Source of the DNA: Saprospiraceae bacterium
GTDB taxonomy: Bacteria > Bacteroidota > Bacteroidia > Chitinophagales > Saprospiraceae
Assembly (NCBI GenBank): GCA_013214355.1
Contig: JABSSL010000046.1
Coordinates: 38,939-71,729 of the forward strand
Length of the DNA stretch: 32,791 nucleotides
Direction: 5' to 3'
Positions 23,278 to 30,356 of this stretch are shown here, in pieces. Under the pieces are notes generated by a model. That model worked only from the letters and a program-made list of their open reading frames with translations. It had not been told where the DNA came from and did not search any database. The position numbers and the translations under genes are program-made. Positions within the stretch are counted from its first letter, which is position 1, and every line of letters begins with the position of its first letter.

Positions 23278-25347
23278 ATGGAGAAAGAGAAAGAAATTGC
23301 CAAGTACGTCAGCCGGGATATTAGCTGGTTATCATTTAATCACAGAGTACTGCAAGAAGCACAAGACTTCACGGTTCCTATTTTAGAGCGCCTAAAGTTT
23401 CTAGCCATATACAGTTCTAACTTAGATGAGTTCTTTCGCGTTCGTGTCGCCTCCCTGAGGAGTTTTAAGGAATTGCGGAAACCCACCCGAAAAGCCCTCA
23501 AGGTAAAACCCAAAAAAGAGCTAAAGCAGATCCGCAAGATTGTGCAAGAACAGCAGGAGACCTTTGGACAAGTATTTCGTTCAGATATTCTTCCCTCCCT
23601 GGAGCGTTTGGGTATACATTTAATTGAGCAAGAGGAGTTTTCGGCAGAACAACAGGCTTTTTCCAGGCAATACTTTTTCGAAAAGGTATATCCACTCGTT
23701 CATCCAACCTATATTGAACCGGATGCCGAAGCACCATTCCTGAAGAATAAGCATTTGTACTTCATGGTGAGCTTCAAAGAAGAAGAGAAGCTAGGATTGG
23801 TTGAAATCCCAAGTCAGGAACTGAGCCGTTTCATCACTTTCCCAAGCAATGGCGCCCCGTATCATATCACCTTCTTAGACGATATTATTAGAAATCATTG
23901 TCAAGAATGGTTTGATCTTCCCATTGAAAGTATTCATGCTATTAAAATGTCTCGAGACGCGGAGATGTATATAGAGGATGAATATGCCGGAGATTTACTG
24001 GAAAAAATCAAACAGGGATTAGACGAGCGTAATGTAGGCTTGCCTACACGTTTTCTATATGACAGCGATATGCCAACGGAAGTGCTGCAGCGGATGAAAA
24101 AACGCTTCAAACTCAGTAAAAATGATCTCATCCCTGGAGCGAGATACCATAACTTCAATGATTTTTTCGGTTTTCCGGATCCCACTAACAATTCGGCATT
24201 ACATTATCCGGAACTGCCGCCCTTACCGCACCCTGCCTTTGAAGGCGCAGATTCCCTGTTAGCGGTGATCAGAGGTAAAGACCAATTGTTACATTTCCCC
24301 TACCACAAATACGATTATGTGCCCGCCTTAATCCATGAAGCCGCACATGATCCGGACGTCGTGTCCATTAAAGCCACCCTCTACCGAGTGGCCTCCAAGT
24401 CAGCGGTAGTAACCGCCTTGATGGAGGCTTGTGAGCAAGGCAAAGAGGTAGTAGCCTTCATCGAAGCAAAAGCCAGATTTGATGAGGCATCCAACCTTTT
24501 TTGGGGTAAGGAGCTGGAAAAAGCGGGAGCAAAAGTATTCTACAGTTACCCCGGAATTAAAGTGCATACCAAATTGCTCTTAATTGACCGCATGGAGGAT
24601 GAGAGCAGAAGACACTATGCTTACCTAGGTACAGGTAATTTTAACGAGAAAACAGCCAAAATTTACTGCGATCATGCCCTCCTCACCGCCAAGCAAAAGC
24701 TAGGTAAGGAAGTAAATCAGGTATTCGATCTCCTAGAGAGAAAGGTCTTAGTACCCAACACCAAACACCTCTTAGTAGCTCCATTTACCTTACGTCAAAA
24801 ATTTGAGGAACTCATTCAGCAGGAAATAGACCTGGCAAAGGCAGGTAAGGAAGCCTATATGGTATTGAAAATGAATAGCCTGGAAAATAGCTTAATGATC
24901 GATCGCTTATATGCAGCCAGTCAAGCTGGGGTAAAGATTAAGCTGATCATTCGAGGTATCTGTTGCTTGCGACCTGGGGTAAAGGGACTTAGTGAAAACA
25001 TCGAAGTTATCAGTATCGTAGATCGGTTTCTTGAGCACGCCAGAGTTTATATCTTTGGCAACGATGGTAAAGAAAAGATGTACGTAGCTTCGGCAGACTG
25101 GATGACACGTAACCTGTATCGCCGAGTGGAAGTTGCATTTCCCATCAATGATGCTGATTTATTTGAAGAAATTCGTGAAATCATTGATCTTCAATTGTCG
25201 GATAATACCAAAGCTCGCATCATTAACGACAAGCAAGATAATCCATACAAAAAAGCACAGGAAGGAGAAGCCACCAAGCGAGCACAAGTCGATACCTACG
25301 AATACTGCAAGCGTAAATCGGCTAGTCTTTCTTCCCTGGAAGGATAA
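23278..25347 (+). CDS. ppk1: Polyphosphate kinase
   Basis: This 689-residue PPK1 enzyme reversibly transfers the ATP gamma-phosphate to inorganic polyphosphate, storing phosphate and energy. The N domain begins DISWLSFNHRVLQEAQD (14-30). A central VSIKATLYRVASKS block is present. The autophosphorylated His430 lies in YPGIKVHTKLLLID and the second catalytic His587 in FLEHARVYIFGND, both HxK/HxR-type phospholipase D-like sites. GTGNFNEKTAK and the SADWMTRNLYRRVE C-terminal block are also diagnostic. Length matches the family. A candidate promoter lies about 20 bases upstream. Its TAA shares one base with the ATG of the glycosyltransferase that follows, so the two are co-translated, and btaAB lie just beyond. 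Confidence 0.95.
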   Translation: MEKEKEIAKYVSRDISWLSFNHRVLQEAQDFTVPILERLKFLAIYSSNLDEFFRVRVASLRSFKELRKPTRKALKVKPKKELKQIRKIVQEQQETFGQVFRSDILPSLERLGIHLIEQEEFSAEQQAFSRQYFFEKVYPLVHPTYIEPDAEAPFLKNKHLYFMVSFKEEEKLGLVEIPSQELSRFITFPSNGAPYHITFLDDIIRNHCQEWFDLPIESIHAIKMSRDAEMYIEDEYAGDLLEKIKQGLDERNVGLPTRFLYDSDMPTEVLQRMKKRFKLSKNDLIPGARYHNFNDFFGFPDPTNNSALHYPELPPLPHPAFEGADSLLAVIRGKDQLLHFPYHKYDYVPALIHEAAHDPDVVSIKATLYRVASKSAVVTALMEACEQGKEVVAFIEAKARFDEASNLFWGKELEKAGAKVFYSYPGIKVHTKLLLIDRMEDESRRHYAYLGTGNFNEKTAKIYCDHALLTAKQKLGKEVNQVFDLLERKVLVPNTKHLLVAPFTLRQKFEELIQQEIDLAKAGKEAYMVLKMNSLENSLMIDRLYAASQAGVKIKLIIRGICCLRPGVKGLSENIEVISIVDRFLEHARVYIFGNDGKEKMYVASADWMTRNLYRRVEVAFPINDADLFEEIREIIDLQLSDNTKARIINDKQDNPYKKAQEGEATKRAQVDTYEYCKRKSASLSSLEG

Positions 25348-26930
25348 TGACTAATCTACGTATTGTATTGATTCTCGCCCTTTTGGTTGGTCTAGCCTTA
25401 AGGATACCTGGACTATTTTGGGGAAACATCGACCGCTCTGATGGAGTGGTCTTAGAACCTGATGAATTCCAGCACATCGCCCTGGCAGCCGACTATGTGC
25501 ATCACTGGGGAGGCGAAGCTGGTCAGGATCTGCCTTATCGGTTTTGGAATACGAGAGCTTATGGATTCCAATTGGGAGGATTAATTTTCTTGGCAGAGAA
25601 ATTGGGCTTTGAGGTTTCCTATCTTACTAAACATGCGCTTCTAGGAAGATTTCTGTCCATCTTCTATGCGATTCTACTCATTTACACGGTTTACCTCCTG
25701 GGAAATTTCATTTTTGAGGATCGAAATGTCGGGGTGTTAGCAGCGAGTCTGTTTGCTGTATTTGATCTCCATGTTACCTATTCTCATTACGCTTTACCAG
25801 CCTCAGCTTACCAGTTCTGGGTACACTTGAGCTTACTGCTGATGTTCAGATACTACAGGCATCTCAGTGGGAAAAAAGTCACTGAGCGTCAAACATTGCT
25901 GGAAATCGTGCTGGGAACTGCTCTGGCTTTAACCTTCGGCCTAAAATTTGATTTTCTCCCCTTCTTCTTACTGGGAATAATCCTACTAGTTGCCTGGCGA
26001 CAAGGTTTTATCCGTTTCTCCTCACTCTTACTACGTGGCTTTAGAATAGGAACGGTTGTTCTCATCTGTTTTCCAGTCGTACATGGTTTTGCTTTTAGCT
26101 GGGAGGATCTGGTCTATTCCTTTCAGGTCGCCCAAGGTTTTAACCAGAATGCCATTCCGCAGGACAATCACTGGATGCATAATCCTATTTTGTACATATC
26201 TGGCGTGATCGGGGGAACAAGCATTTGGGTATTTCTCGCTACCTTGATGGGTATGGTAACATTAGGGAAAGGGTTCCTGGAACGTTTTAAGCTGCATCCA
26301 GCCTGGTTCTTCTTTCTACTTTTTGTAGCTATGGAGTTTGCAGTACGTTGGTTCTTAGATACTCCATTTATTCGCAGAGCTAACGTATTTTTACCGTTCA
26401 TGGCCATCACGGCTGCGTGGTATCTGCTTACCCAGTTCAATGCTTTGCGATCCAGGAAGTCATGGATTGTTTCTTTTGTGTTCTTGTATACCCTAGGGAT
26501 CGCGATATTTGGACAAAACAACTTCTGGCAAGATACCCGATATCAAGCCTTGGACTCCATACAGCGTACCGCAAAGGGAAAAAAGATCTACTATTCCACT
26601 TATGCGAAGATTCCCGCAATGCCCGCTCAGAATGCTAACTCACCCGATGAAGCAGATATCTTAGTTGTGCATGAAACTTACTATGGGAGATACTGGAAGT
26701 ATTTCACTACTCCCTTTAAAATCCCTGACTGCTGTGAGGAGGTTTATAATTGCGCCAATGAAGAATTATGCATCTTTTATCAAGATCTATTATCCGATCG
26801 CAGTTCATTTGAATTGGTAAAAACCTATCCTACCTACCACCCCTTCCCAGAAAGACGACTATTCAAATACCTTTTCGGCACTTATGAGACCTTTCTTGGA
26901 GACATTAAAATTTACAAACGAGGGAAGTAG
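25347..26930 (+). CDS. GT-C fold membrane glycosyltransferase, ArnT/PMT-like
   Basis: This 527-residue polytopic membrane protein looks like a GT39/GT83-type lipid-linked sugar transferase. The first hydrophobic helix is followed by a large external loop with LEPDEFQHIALAADY (36-50), where the acidic pair is the expected catalytic site of GT-C enzymes. About ten further hydrophobic helices extend to about residue 390. A soluble C-terminal domain of about 120 residues contains a Cys-Cys and two more Cys (DCCEEVYNCANEELC). Donor and acceptor are unknown. The ATG overlaps the ppk1 stop by one base. btaA starts 95 bases later, so a glycolipid or envelope-lipid role is possible but not shown. Confidence 0.65.
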   Translation: MTNLRIVLILALLVGLALRIPGLFWGNIDRSDGVVLEPDEFQHIALAADYVHHWGGEAGQDLPYRFWNTRAYGFQLGGLIFLAEKLGFEVSYLTKHALLGRFLSIFYAILLIYTVYLLGNFIFEDRNVGVLAASLFAVFDLHVTYSHYALPASAYQFWVHLSLLLMFRYYRHLSGKKVTERQTLLEIVLGTALALTFGLKFDFLPFFLLGIILLVAWRQGFIRFSSLLLRGFRIGTVVLICFPVVHGFAFSWEDLVYSFQVAQGFNQNAIPQDNHWMHNPILYISGVIGGTSIWVFLATLMGMVTLGKGFLERFKLHPAWFFFLLFVAMEFAVRWFLDTPFIRRANVFLPFMAITAAWYLLTQFNALRSRKSWIVSFVFLYTLGIAIFGQNNFWQDTRYQALDSIQRTAKGKKIYYSTYAKIPAMPAQNANSPDEADILVVHETYYGRYWKYFTTPFKIPDCCEEVYNCANEELCIFYQDLLSDRSSFELVKTYPTYHPFPERRLFKYLFGTYETFLGDIKIYKRGK

Positions 26931-26941
26931 TTAACACAAAC

Positions 26942-26956
26942 TTATCAATTTGATAA
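26942..26956. promoter_or_regulatory. Perfect 15-bp palindrome upstream of btaA
   Basis: TTATCAA and TTGATAA flank a single central T, giving a perfect 7-1-7 inverted repeat. It lies 69 bases before the btaA ATG and about 35 bases before a weak -7 candidate, TATTTTAG at 26991-26998. Its one-base loop rules out an RNA hairpin, so a dimeric DNA-binding regulator is the natural reading. It does not match a box I can name. Confidence 0.45.
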
Positions 26957-27025
26957 AATAGAATGTGCCGCTCGAGGCAAGATGGCGATTTATTTTAGCC
27001 ACCATTCCAAAATGAAGATTTTGTT

Positions 27026-28186
27026 ATGGTCAAAAATAAGTTGCAACTGCAAGACTGGCTTTTCAGACAAGTCCACACGAGAAACCTAGTTTACAATACC
27101 TGCTGGGAAGATCCTAGATGTGATCGAGAACTGCTACAGTTGGCGTCTGACAGCGAAGTGGTTATGATTACCAGTGCGGGTTGCAATGCTTTAGCCTATC
27201 TCTTGGATAAACCATCAGCCATTCATACCATCGACGTCAATCCTCGCCAAAATGCTTTAATGGAGTTGAAAAAAGCCAGCTTCAAAGCCGGTGAATATGC
27301 AGATTTATTCAAACTGTTTGGTCTAGGTGTACACCCTGGGGTAGATTACTTGTACTCCGCCAAACTGCGAAAGTACCTGCCAGAATTTGCGCAAGCCTAT
27401 TGGGACAAAAACCTGAACTACTTTAATGGTCGAGGCTTGCGAAAGAGTTTTTACTTTCATGGTACGTCCGGAACTTTTGCCTGGCTGGCTCATCAATACT
27501 TTAAGCGTCGTAAAAATGTGCACCGACAATTTGGTCAACTTTTTCATGCCCGTACTCTCGCCGAACAAAAAGAGATATACACAAGGATTGAACCTAAGCT
27601 GGTAAGCAAATCACTACAATGGATGGTGAATCGTCATTTGAGCATGTGCCTATTGGGCGTACCTAGAAGTCAGCAAGAGCTATTCGTAAACGAATATGAG
27701 AAAGGAGCGACAGGATTTATATTAGAGTGCCTTCGTCACATCTGCACGGAAATTCCGATGAACGAAAATTACTTCTATCATCTATACTTTCATGGCTACT
27801 ATACCAAGGAATGCTCTCCCTCCTACCTGAAAGAGGAATACTTTGCTCCCCTGTATCAAAACATAGATCGAATTCAAACTCACACACAGACGATTGCAGA
27901 TTTTTTGAAAGAAAACCCTGGTCAATATAGTCACTACATTTTGCTCGATCACCAAGATTGGCTAGCAGACAACAATATTCCCGCCTTGGAAGAGGAATGG
28001 AAGCTAATTCTAGAGAATAGCCGCCCTGGCACGCGAATCCTGCTACGTTCAGCGGCGCAGGAAGTGAACTTTTTTCCAGATTTTGTAAAGGAAAGATTGT
28101 ATTTCGAACAGGAACTGACACACAAAACACATAGAGAAGATCGAGTGGGGACGTACGCGAGTGTTTATTTAGGTATTGTCAAATAA
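27026..28186 (+). CDS. btaA: BtaA: SAM:diacylglycerol 3-amino-3-carboxypropyltransferase (DUF3419)
   Basis: This 386-residue enzyme of the DUF3419/BtaA family transfers the 3-amino-3-carboxypropyl group of SAM to diacylglycerol, giving diacylglyceryl-homoserine, the first step in betaine lipid (DGTS) synthesis at the membrane. The hallmark LVYNTCWEDPRCDRELLQL occupies about 21-39. The SAM-binding segment is MITSAGCNALAYLL (47-60), followed by IHTIDVNPRQNALMELK (66-82). FYFHGTSGTFAWLAHQYF, the ENYFYHLYFHGYY block and a C-terminal FILLDHQDWL-like segment (HYILLDHQDWLA) also fit the family. Length is slightly below the roughly 400 residues of proteobacterial BtaA. btaB follows after 36 bases, which strongly supports the assignment. 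A perfect palindrome lies upstream. Confidence 0.88.
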   Translation: MVKNKLQLQDWLFRQVHTRNLVYNTCWEDPRCDRELLQLASDSEVVMITSAGCNALAYLLDKPSAIHTIDVNPRQNALMELKKASFKAGEYADLFKLFGLGVHPGVDYLYSAKLRKYLPEFAQAYWDKNLNYFNGRGLRKSFYFHGTSGTFAWLAHQYFKRRKNVHRQFGQLFHARTLAEQKEIYTRIEPKLVSKSLQWMVNRHLSMCLLGVPRSQQELFVNEYEKGATGFILECLRHICTEIPMNENYFYHLYFHGYYTKECSPSYLKEEYFAPLYQNIDRIQTHTQTIADFLKENPGQYSHYILLDHQDWLADNNIPALEEEWKLILENSRPGTRILLRSAAQEVNFFPDFVKERLYFEQELTHKTHREDRVGTYASVYLGIVK

Positions 28187-28222
28187 AGGATTCCAAACCA
28201 GCTAGCATTTAATTTCACCAAT

Positions 28223-28870
28223 ATGTCCCAGCCTACCTTCACAAAAAATGCCCATCAACAGGCCAAAACGATCCAGCAATATTATCAATGGCAGTCCAAA
28301 ATCTATGATTTAACGCGCTGGAGTTTCCTCTTTGGTCGAAAAGAGATCACAAGGCTACTTCCGGTAGATAGACAAGCAGCGCTAAACATCTTGGAAGTAG
28401 GCTGTGGAACGGGCTTCAATCTGCAAAGAATGGCCAAGTTCTTCCCCAACGCCAAATTTACGGGAGTCGACGTTTCAGGAGATATGTTGACCATCGCCAA
28501 GCAGAACAACCAGGTCAATCTCGAAAGAATGGCCTTTGTGGAGGCGCCCTACGGGCCAGATGGGGTGAATTTTCCAGGACAAATGGATGTTATCCTCTTC
28601 TCCTACTCTCTTACTATGATCAATCCCCAGTGGTCTTCCCTTTTGGATCAGGCTATCTTGGACCTCAAACCAGATGGTTATATTGCAGTAGTTGATTTCC
28701 ATGATTCCCAATTTCAGTGGTTCAAAAATCATATGGGCAATCATCATGTTCGAATGGACAGCCACCTACAAACCTACCTAGAGAAAAATTACAAGCCCAC
28801 CCACAACCAAAGTAAAAAAGCATATCTAGGCGTATGGGAATATCTGCTCTTCGTGGGACAAGCCAGCTAA
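28223..28870 (+). CDS. btaB: BtaB: diacylglyceryl-homoserine N-methyltransferase
   Basis: This 215-residue class I SAM methyltransferase is expected to methylate the homoserine nitrogen of diacylglyceryl-homoserine three times, giving DGTS. The SAM-binding loop is LEVGCGTGFN (57-66), followed by the acidic strand end GVDVSGDM (81-88). The N-terminus YYQWQSKIYDLTRWSFLFGRK is close to that of characterised BtaB proteins and unlike ordinary UbiE-type enzymes. It lies 36 bases downstream of btaA on the same strand. An AT-rich hairpin follows the stop. Without btaA beside it I would have called it only a small-molecule methyltransferase. Confidence 0.83.
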   Translation: MSQPTFTKNAHQQAKTIQQYYQWQSKIYDLTRWSFLFGRKEITRLLPVDRQAALNILEVGCGTGFNLQRMAKFFPNAKFTGVDVSGDMLTIAKQNNQVNLERMAFVEAPYGPDGVNFPGQMDVILFSYSLTMINPQWSSLLDQAILDLKPDGYIAVVDFHDSQFQWFKNHMGNHHVRMDSHLQTYLEKNYKPTHNQSKKAYLGVWEYLLFVGQAS

Positions 28871-28891
28871 GCCTTGTTAAAACTGACCTAA

Positions 28892-28918
28892 AGAAAAATA
28901 TCTAATTAATATTTTTCT
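28892..28918 (+). terminator. AT-rich 10-bp inverted repeat after btaB, overlapping the ilvC promoter
   Basis: AGAAAAATAT and ATATTTTTCT pair perfectly around a seven-base loop, and the T-rich right arm is followed by ATTCTT. It lies 21 bases after the btaB stop, as a terminator would. The right arm also covers the expected -33 region of the ilvC promoter, so it could instead be an operator. The stem is purely A/T-rich and weak for termination. Confidence 0.35.
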
Positions 28919-28935
28919 ATTCTTAAAGTATTACC

Positions 28936-28943
28936 TATTTTTG
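28936..28943 (+). promoter_or_regulatory. Bacteroidota-type -7 element for ilvC
   Basis: TATTTTTG is an exact TAnnTTTG match. A T-rich stretch at 28912-28917 occupies the expected -33 position. The start point would be near 28950, giving a leader of about 210 bases before the ilvC ATG. Confidence 0.5.
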
Positions 28944-28949
28944 CCGACC

Positions 28950-29158
28950 ATCCTAACCAGGGGAAGCAGAACTGCTATCCTCCACTCTCAAATCGTTTAT
29001 AATTAAAGAATTATCTCTTTGGCGGGGATCGCCCTGGTGGGTCGTATGTTCGCCATTAATTGCCCCTTGGGGGTTTAAATCAAAATCGAAAAATTGATCA
29101 ATGGGAGCTCAGTCTCCTGCTGGTGATTAAGCATTACTAGCATTCAAAATTCTTTATC
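28950..29158 (+). promoter_or_regulatory. Long, possibly structured ilvC leader
   Basis: About 210 bases lie between the predicted transcription start and ilvC. I see a GGGGA/TCCTC stem around AGCA/TGCT near 28961-28983, a perfect ATAATT/AATTAT hairpin at 28999-29014, and GGCG at 29021-29024 able to pair with CGCC at 29030-29033 or 29051-29054. GGGG (29024-29027) can pair with CCCC (29063-29066), which also faces a nearby GGGG run. Two tiny frames occur: 29046-29078, encoding MFAINCPLGV, and 29101-29130, encoding MGAQSPAGD. Competing pairings fit attenuation or a riboregulator, but I recognise no known RNA family. Confidence 0.35.
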
Positions 29159-30214
29159 ATGGCTAAATTAAATTTCGGAGGGGTTGAAGAGAATGTAGTG
29201 ACCCGCGATGAATTTCCTTTGGAAAAAGCACTTGAGACCTTAAAAGATGAAACTATCGCCATTATCGGTTATGGTGTACAGGGACCCGGTCAGTCTTTGA
29301 ATTTGAGAGACAATGGTTTTAATGTGATCATCGGTCAACGTTCACCTTCTGCTTCTTGGGACAAAGCCGTAGCTGATGGATGGGTACCCGGTGAAACCTT
29401 GTTTAGTATTGAAGAAGCGGTACAAAAGGCCAGCATTATCCAATATTTGCTGTCTGATGCCGCACAGATTTCTCAATGGCCATTGATCAAAAAGTATTTG
29501 ACCGCAGGAAAAGCACTATACTTTTCTCATGGCTTTGGTATTACTTATAAAGATCGTACTGGCATCATTCCACCAGAAGATGTGGATGTGATCCTAGTGG
29601 CTCCAAAAGGATCAGGAACTAGTCTTCGCCGTATGTTCTTGGCTGGTCGTGGATTGAACTCTAGCTATGCCATCTTCCAAGATGCAACGGGGCGTGCTTT
29701 TGAACGTGTAGTTGCGTTGGGAATCGGTGTAGGTTCAGGATATCTGTTTGAAACCAGTTTCAAAAAAGAGGTATACAGTGATTTGACTGGAGAGAGAGGT
29801 ACCTTAATGGGAGCGATTCAAGGAATCTTTGAGGCACAATACAATGTGTTGCGTAAGAGAGGCCACTCTCCTAGTGAAGCCTTTAACGAAACCGTGGAGG
29901 AGTTAACCCAAAGCTTAATGCCACTTGTAGCTGAGAATGGCATGGATTGGATGTATGCCAACTGCTCAACTACTGCTCAGCGTGGTGCTTTGGACTGGAA
30001 AAACAAATTCAGAGATGCCGTGGCACCAGTTTTTGAGGAATTGTATGATAGCGTAGCTACGGGACAAGAAGCACAGCGTTCGATTGATTCCAATAGCCAA
30101 ACGGACTATCGTGAGAAGCTACAAGTTGAATTGGATGAATTGCATAATAGCGAGATGTGGCAAGCCGGTCAAACGGTAAGAAGCCTTCGTCCTGAAAATC
30201 AAGCCATTGACTAA
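29159..30214 (+). CDS. ilvC: Ketol-acid reductoisomerase, yeast Ilv5-like short form
   Basis: This 351-residue enzyme isomerises and reduces 2-acetolactate or 2-aceto-2-hydroxybutyrate to dihydroxy acids in valine, leucine and isoleucine synthesis, using Mg2+ and NADPH. The nucleotide loop is GYGVQGPGQSLNLRDNGFNV (37-56), with GQRSPSASW (59-67) in the cofactor-specificity loop. Catalytic His124 is in FSHGFG, and metal ligands Asp208 and Glu212 are in SDLTGERG. The whole chain, including FNETVEELTQSLMPL and the RSLRPEN end, reads like mitochondrial Ilv5 rather than the plainer bacterial class I enzyme. It has a long leader, its own promoter and a strong terminator, so it seems monocistronic. 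ilvB, ilvN, ilvD and leu genes are absent. Confidence 0.93.
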   Translation: MAKLNFGGVEENVVTRDEFPLEKALETLKDETIAIIGYGVQGPGQSLNLRDNGFNVIIGQRSPSASWDKAVADGWVPGETLFSIEEAVQKASIIQYLLSDAAQISQWPLIKKYLTAGKALYFSHGFGITYKDRTGIIPPEDVDVILVAPKGSGTSLRRMFLAGRGLNSSYAIFQDATGRAFERVVALGIGVGSGYLFETSFKKEVYSDLTGERGTLMGAIQGIFEAQYNVLRKRGHSPSEAFNETVEELTQSLMPLVAENGMDWMYANCSTTAQRGALDWKNKFRDAVAPVFEELYDSVATGQEAQRSIDSNSQTDYREKLQVELDELHNSEMWQAGQTVRSLRPENQAID

Positions 30215-30254
30215 CTTAGCTAATTTAGGATAGCACTACTAATGAACAGAATAT

Positions 30255-30287
30255 ACCCAGCTGACTTTGTTAGCTGGGTGTTTTTTT
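30255..30287 (+). terminator. Strong Rho-independent terminator after ilvC
   Basis: An 11-pair stem, ACCCAGCTGAC with GTTAGCTGGGT (one G-U pair, TTT loop, 30255-30279), is followed by GTTTTTTT. It lies 40 bases after the ilvC stop and separates ilvC from ilvA. Confidence 0.92.
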
Positions 30288-30326
30288 ATCCCCCGATTTC
30301 GCTATACTTCTCTGTTCCACTATGCT

Positions 30327-30334
30327 TATCTTTG
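30327..30334 (+). promoter_or_regulatory. Bacteroidota-type -7 element for ilvA
   Basis: TATCTTTG is an exact TAnnTTTG match, placing the start about 16 bases before the ilvA ATG. No TTG is visible at -33. Together with the terminator just upstream, it shows ilvA is transcribed independently of ilvC. Confidence 0.55.
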
Positions 30335-30356
30335 CAGCTCATTGATTTAAAAGAAA

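Noticed and set aside
27717-28130. A 137-residue minus-strand open frame inside btaA
   Set aside because: It is antisense to conserved BtaA sequence and lacks a promoter core or family likeness.
29046-29130. Two mini-ORFs in the ilvC leader as a proven leader peptide
   Set aside because: They contain only single Ile, Leu and Val codons and no run of regulatory codons, so they are mentioned only as part of the leader finding.
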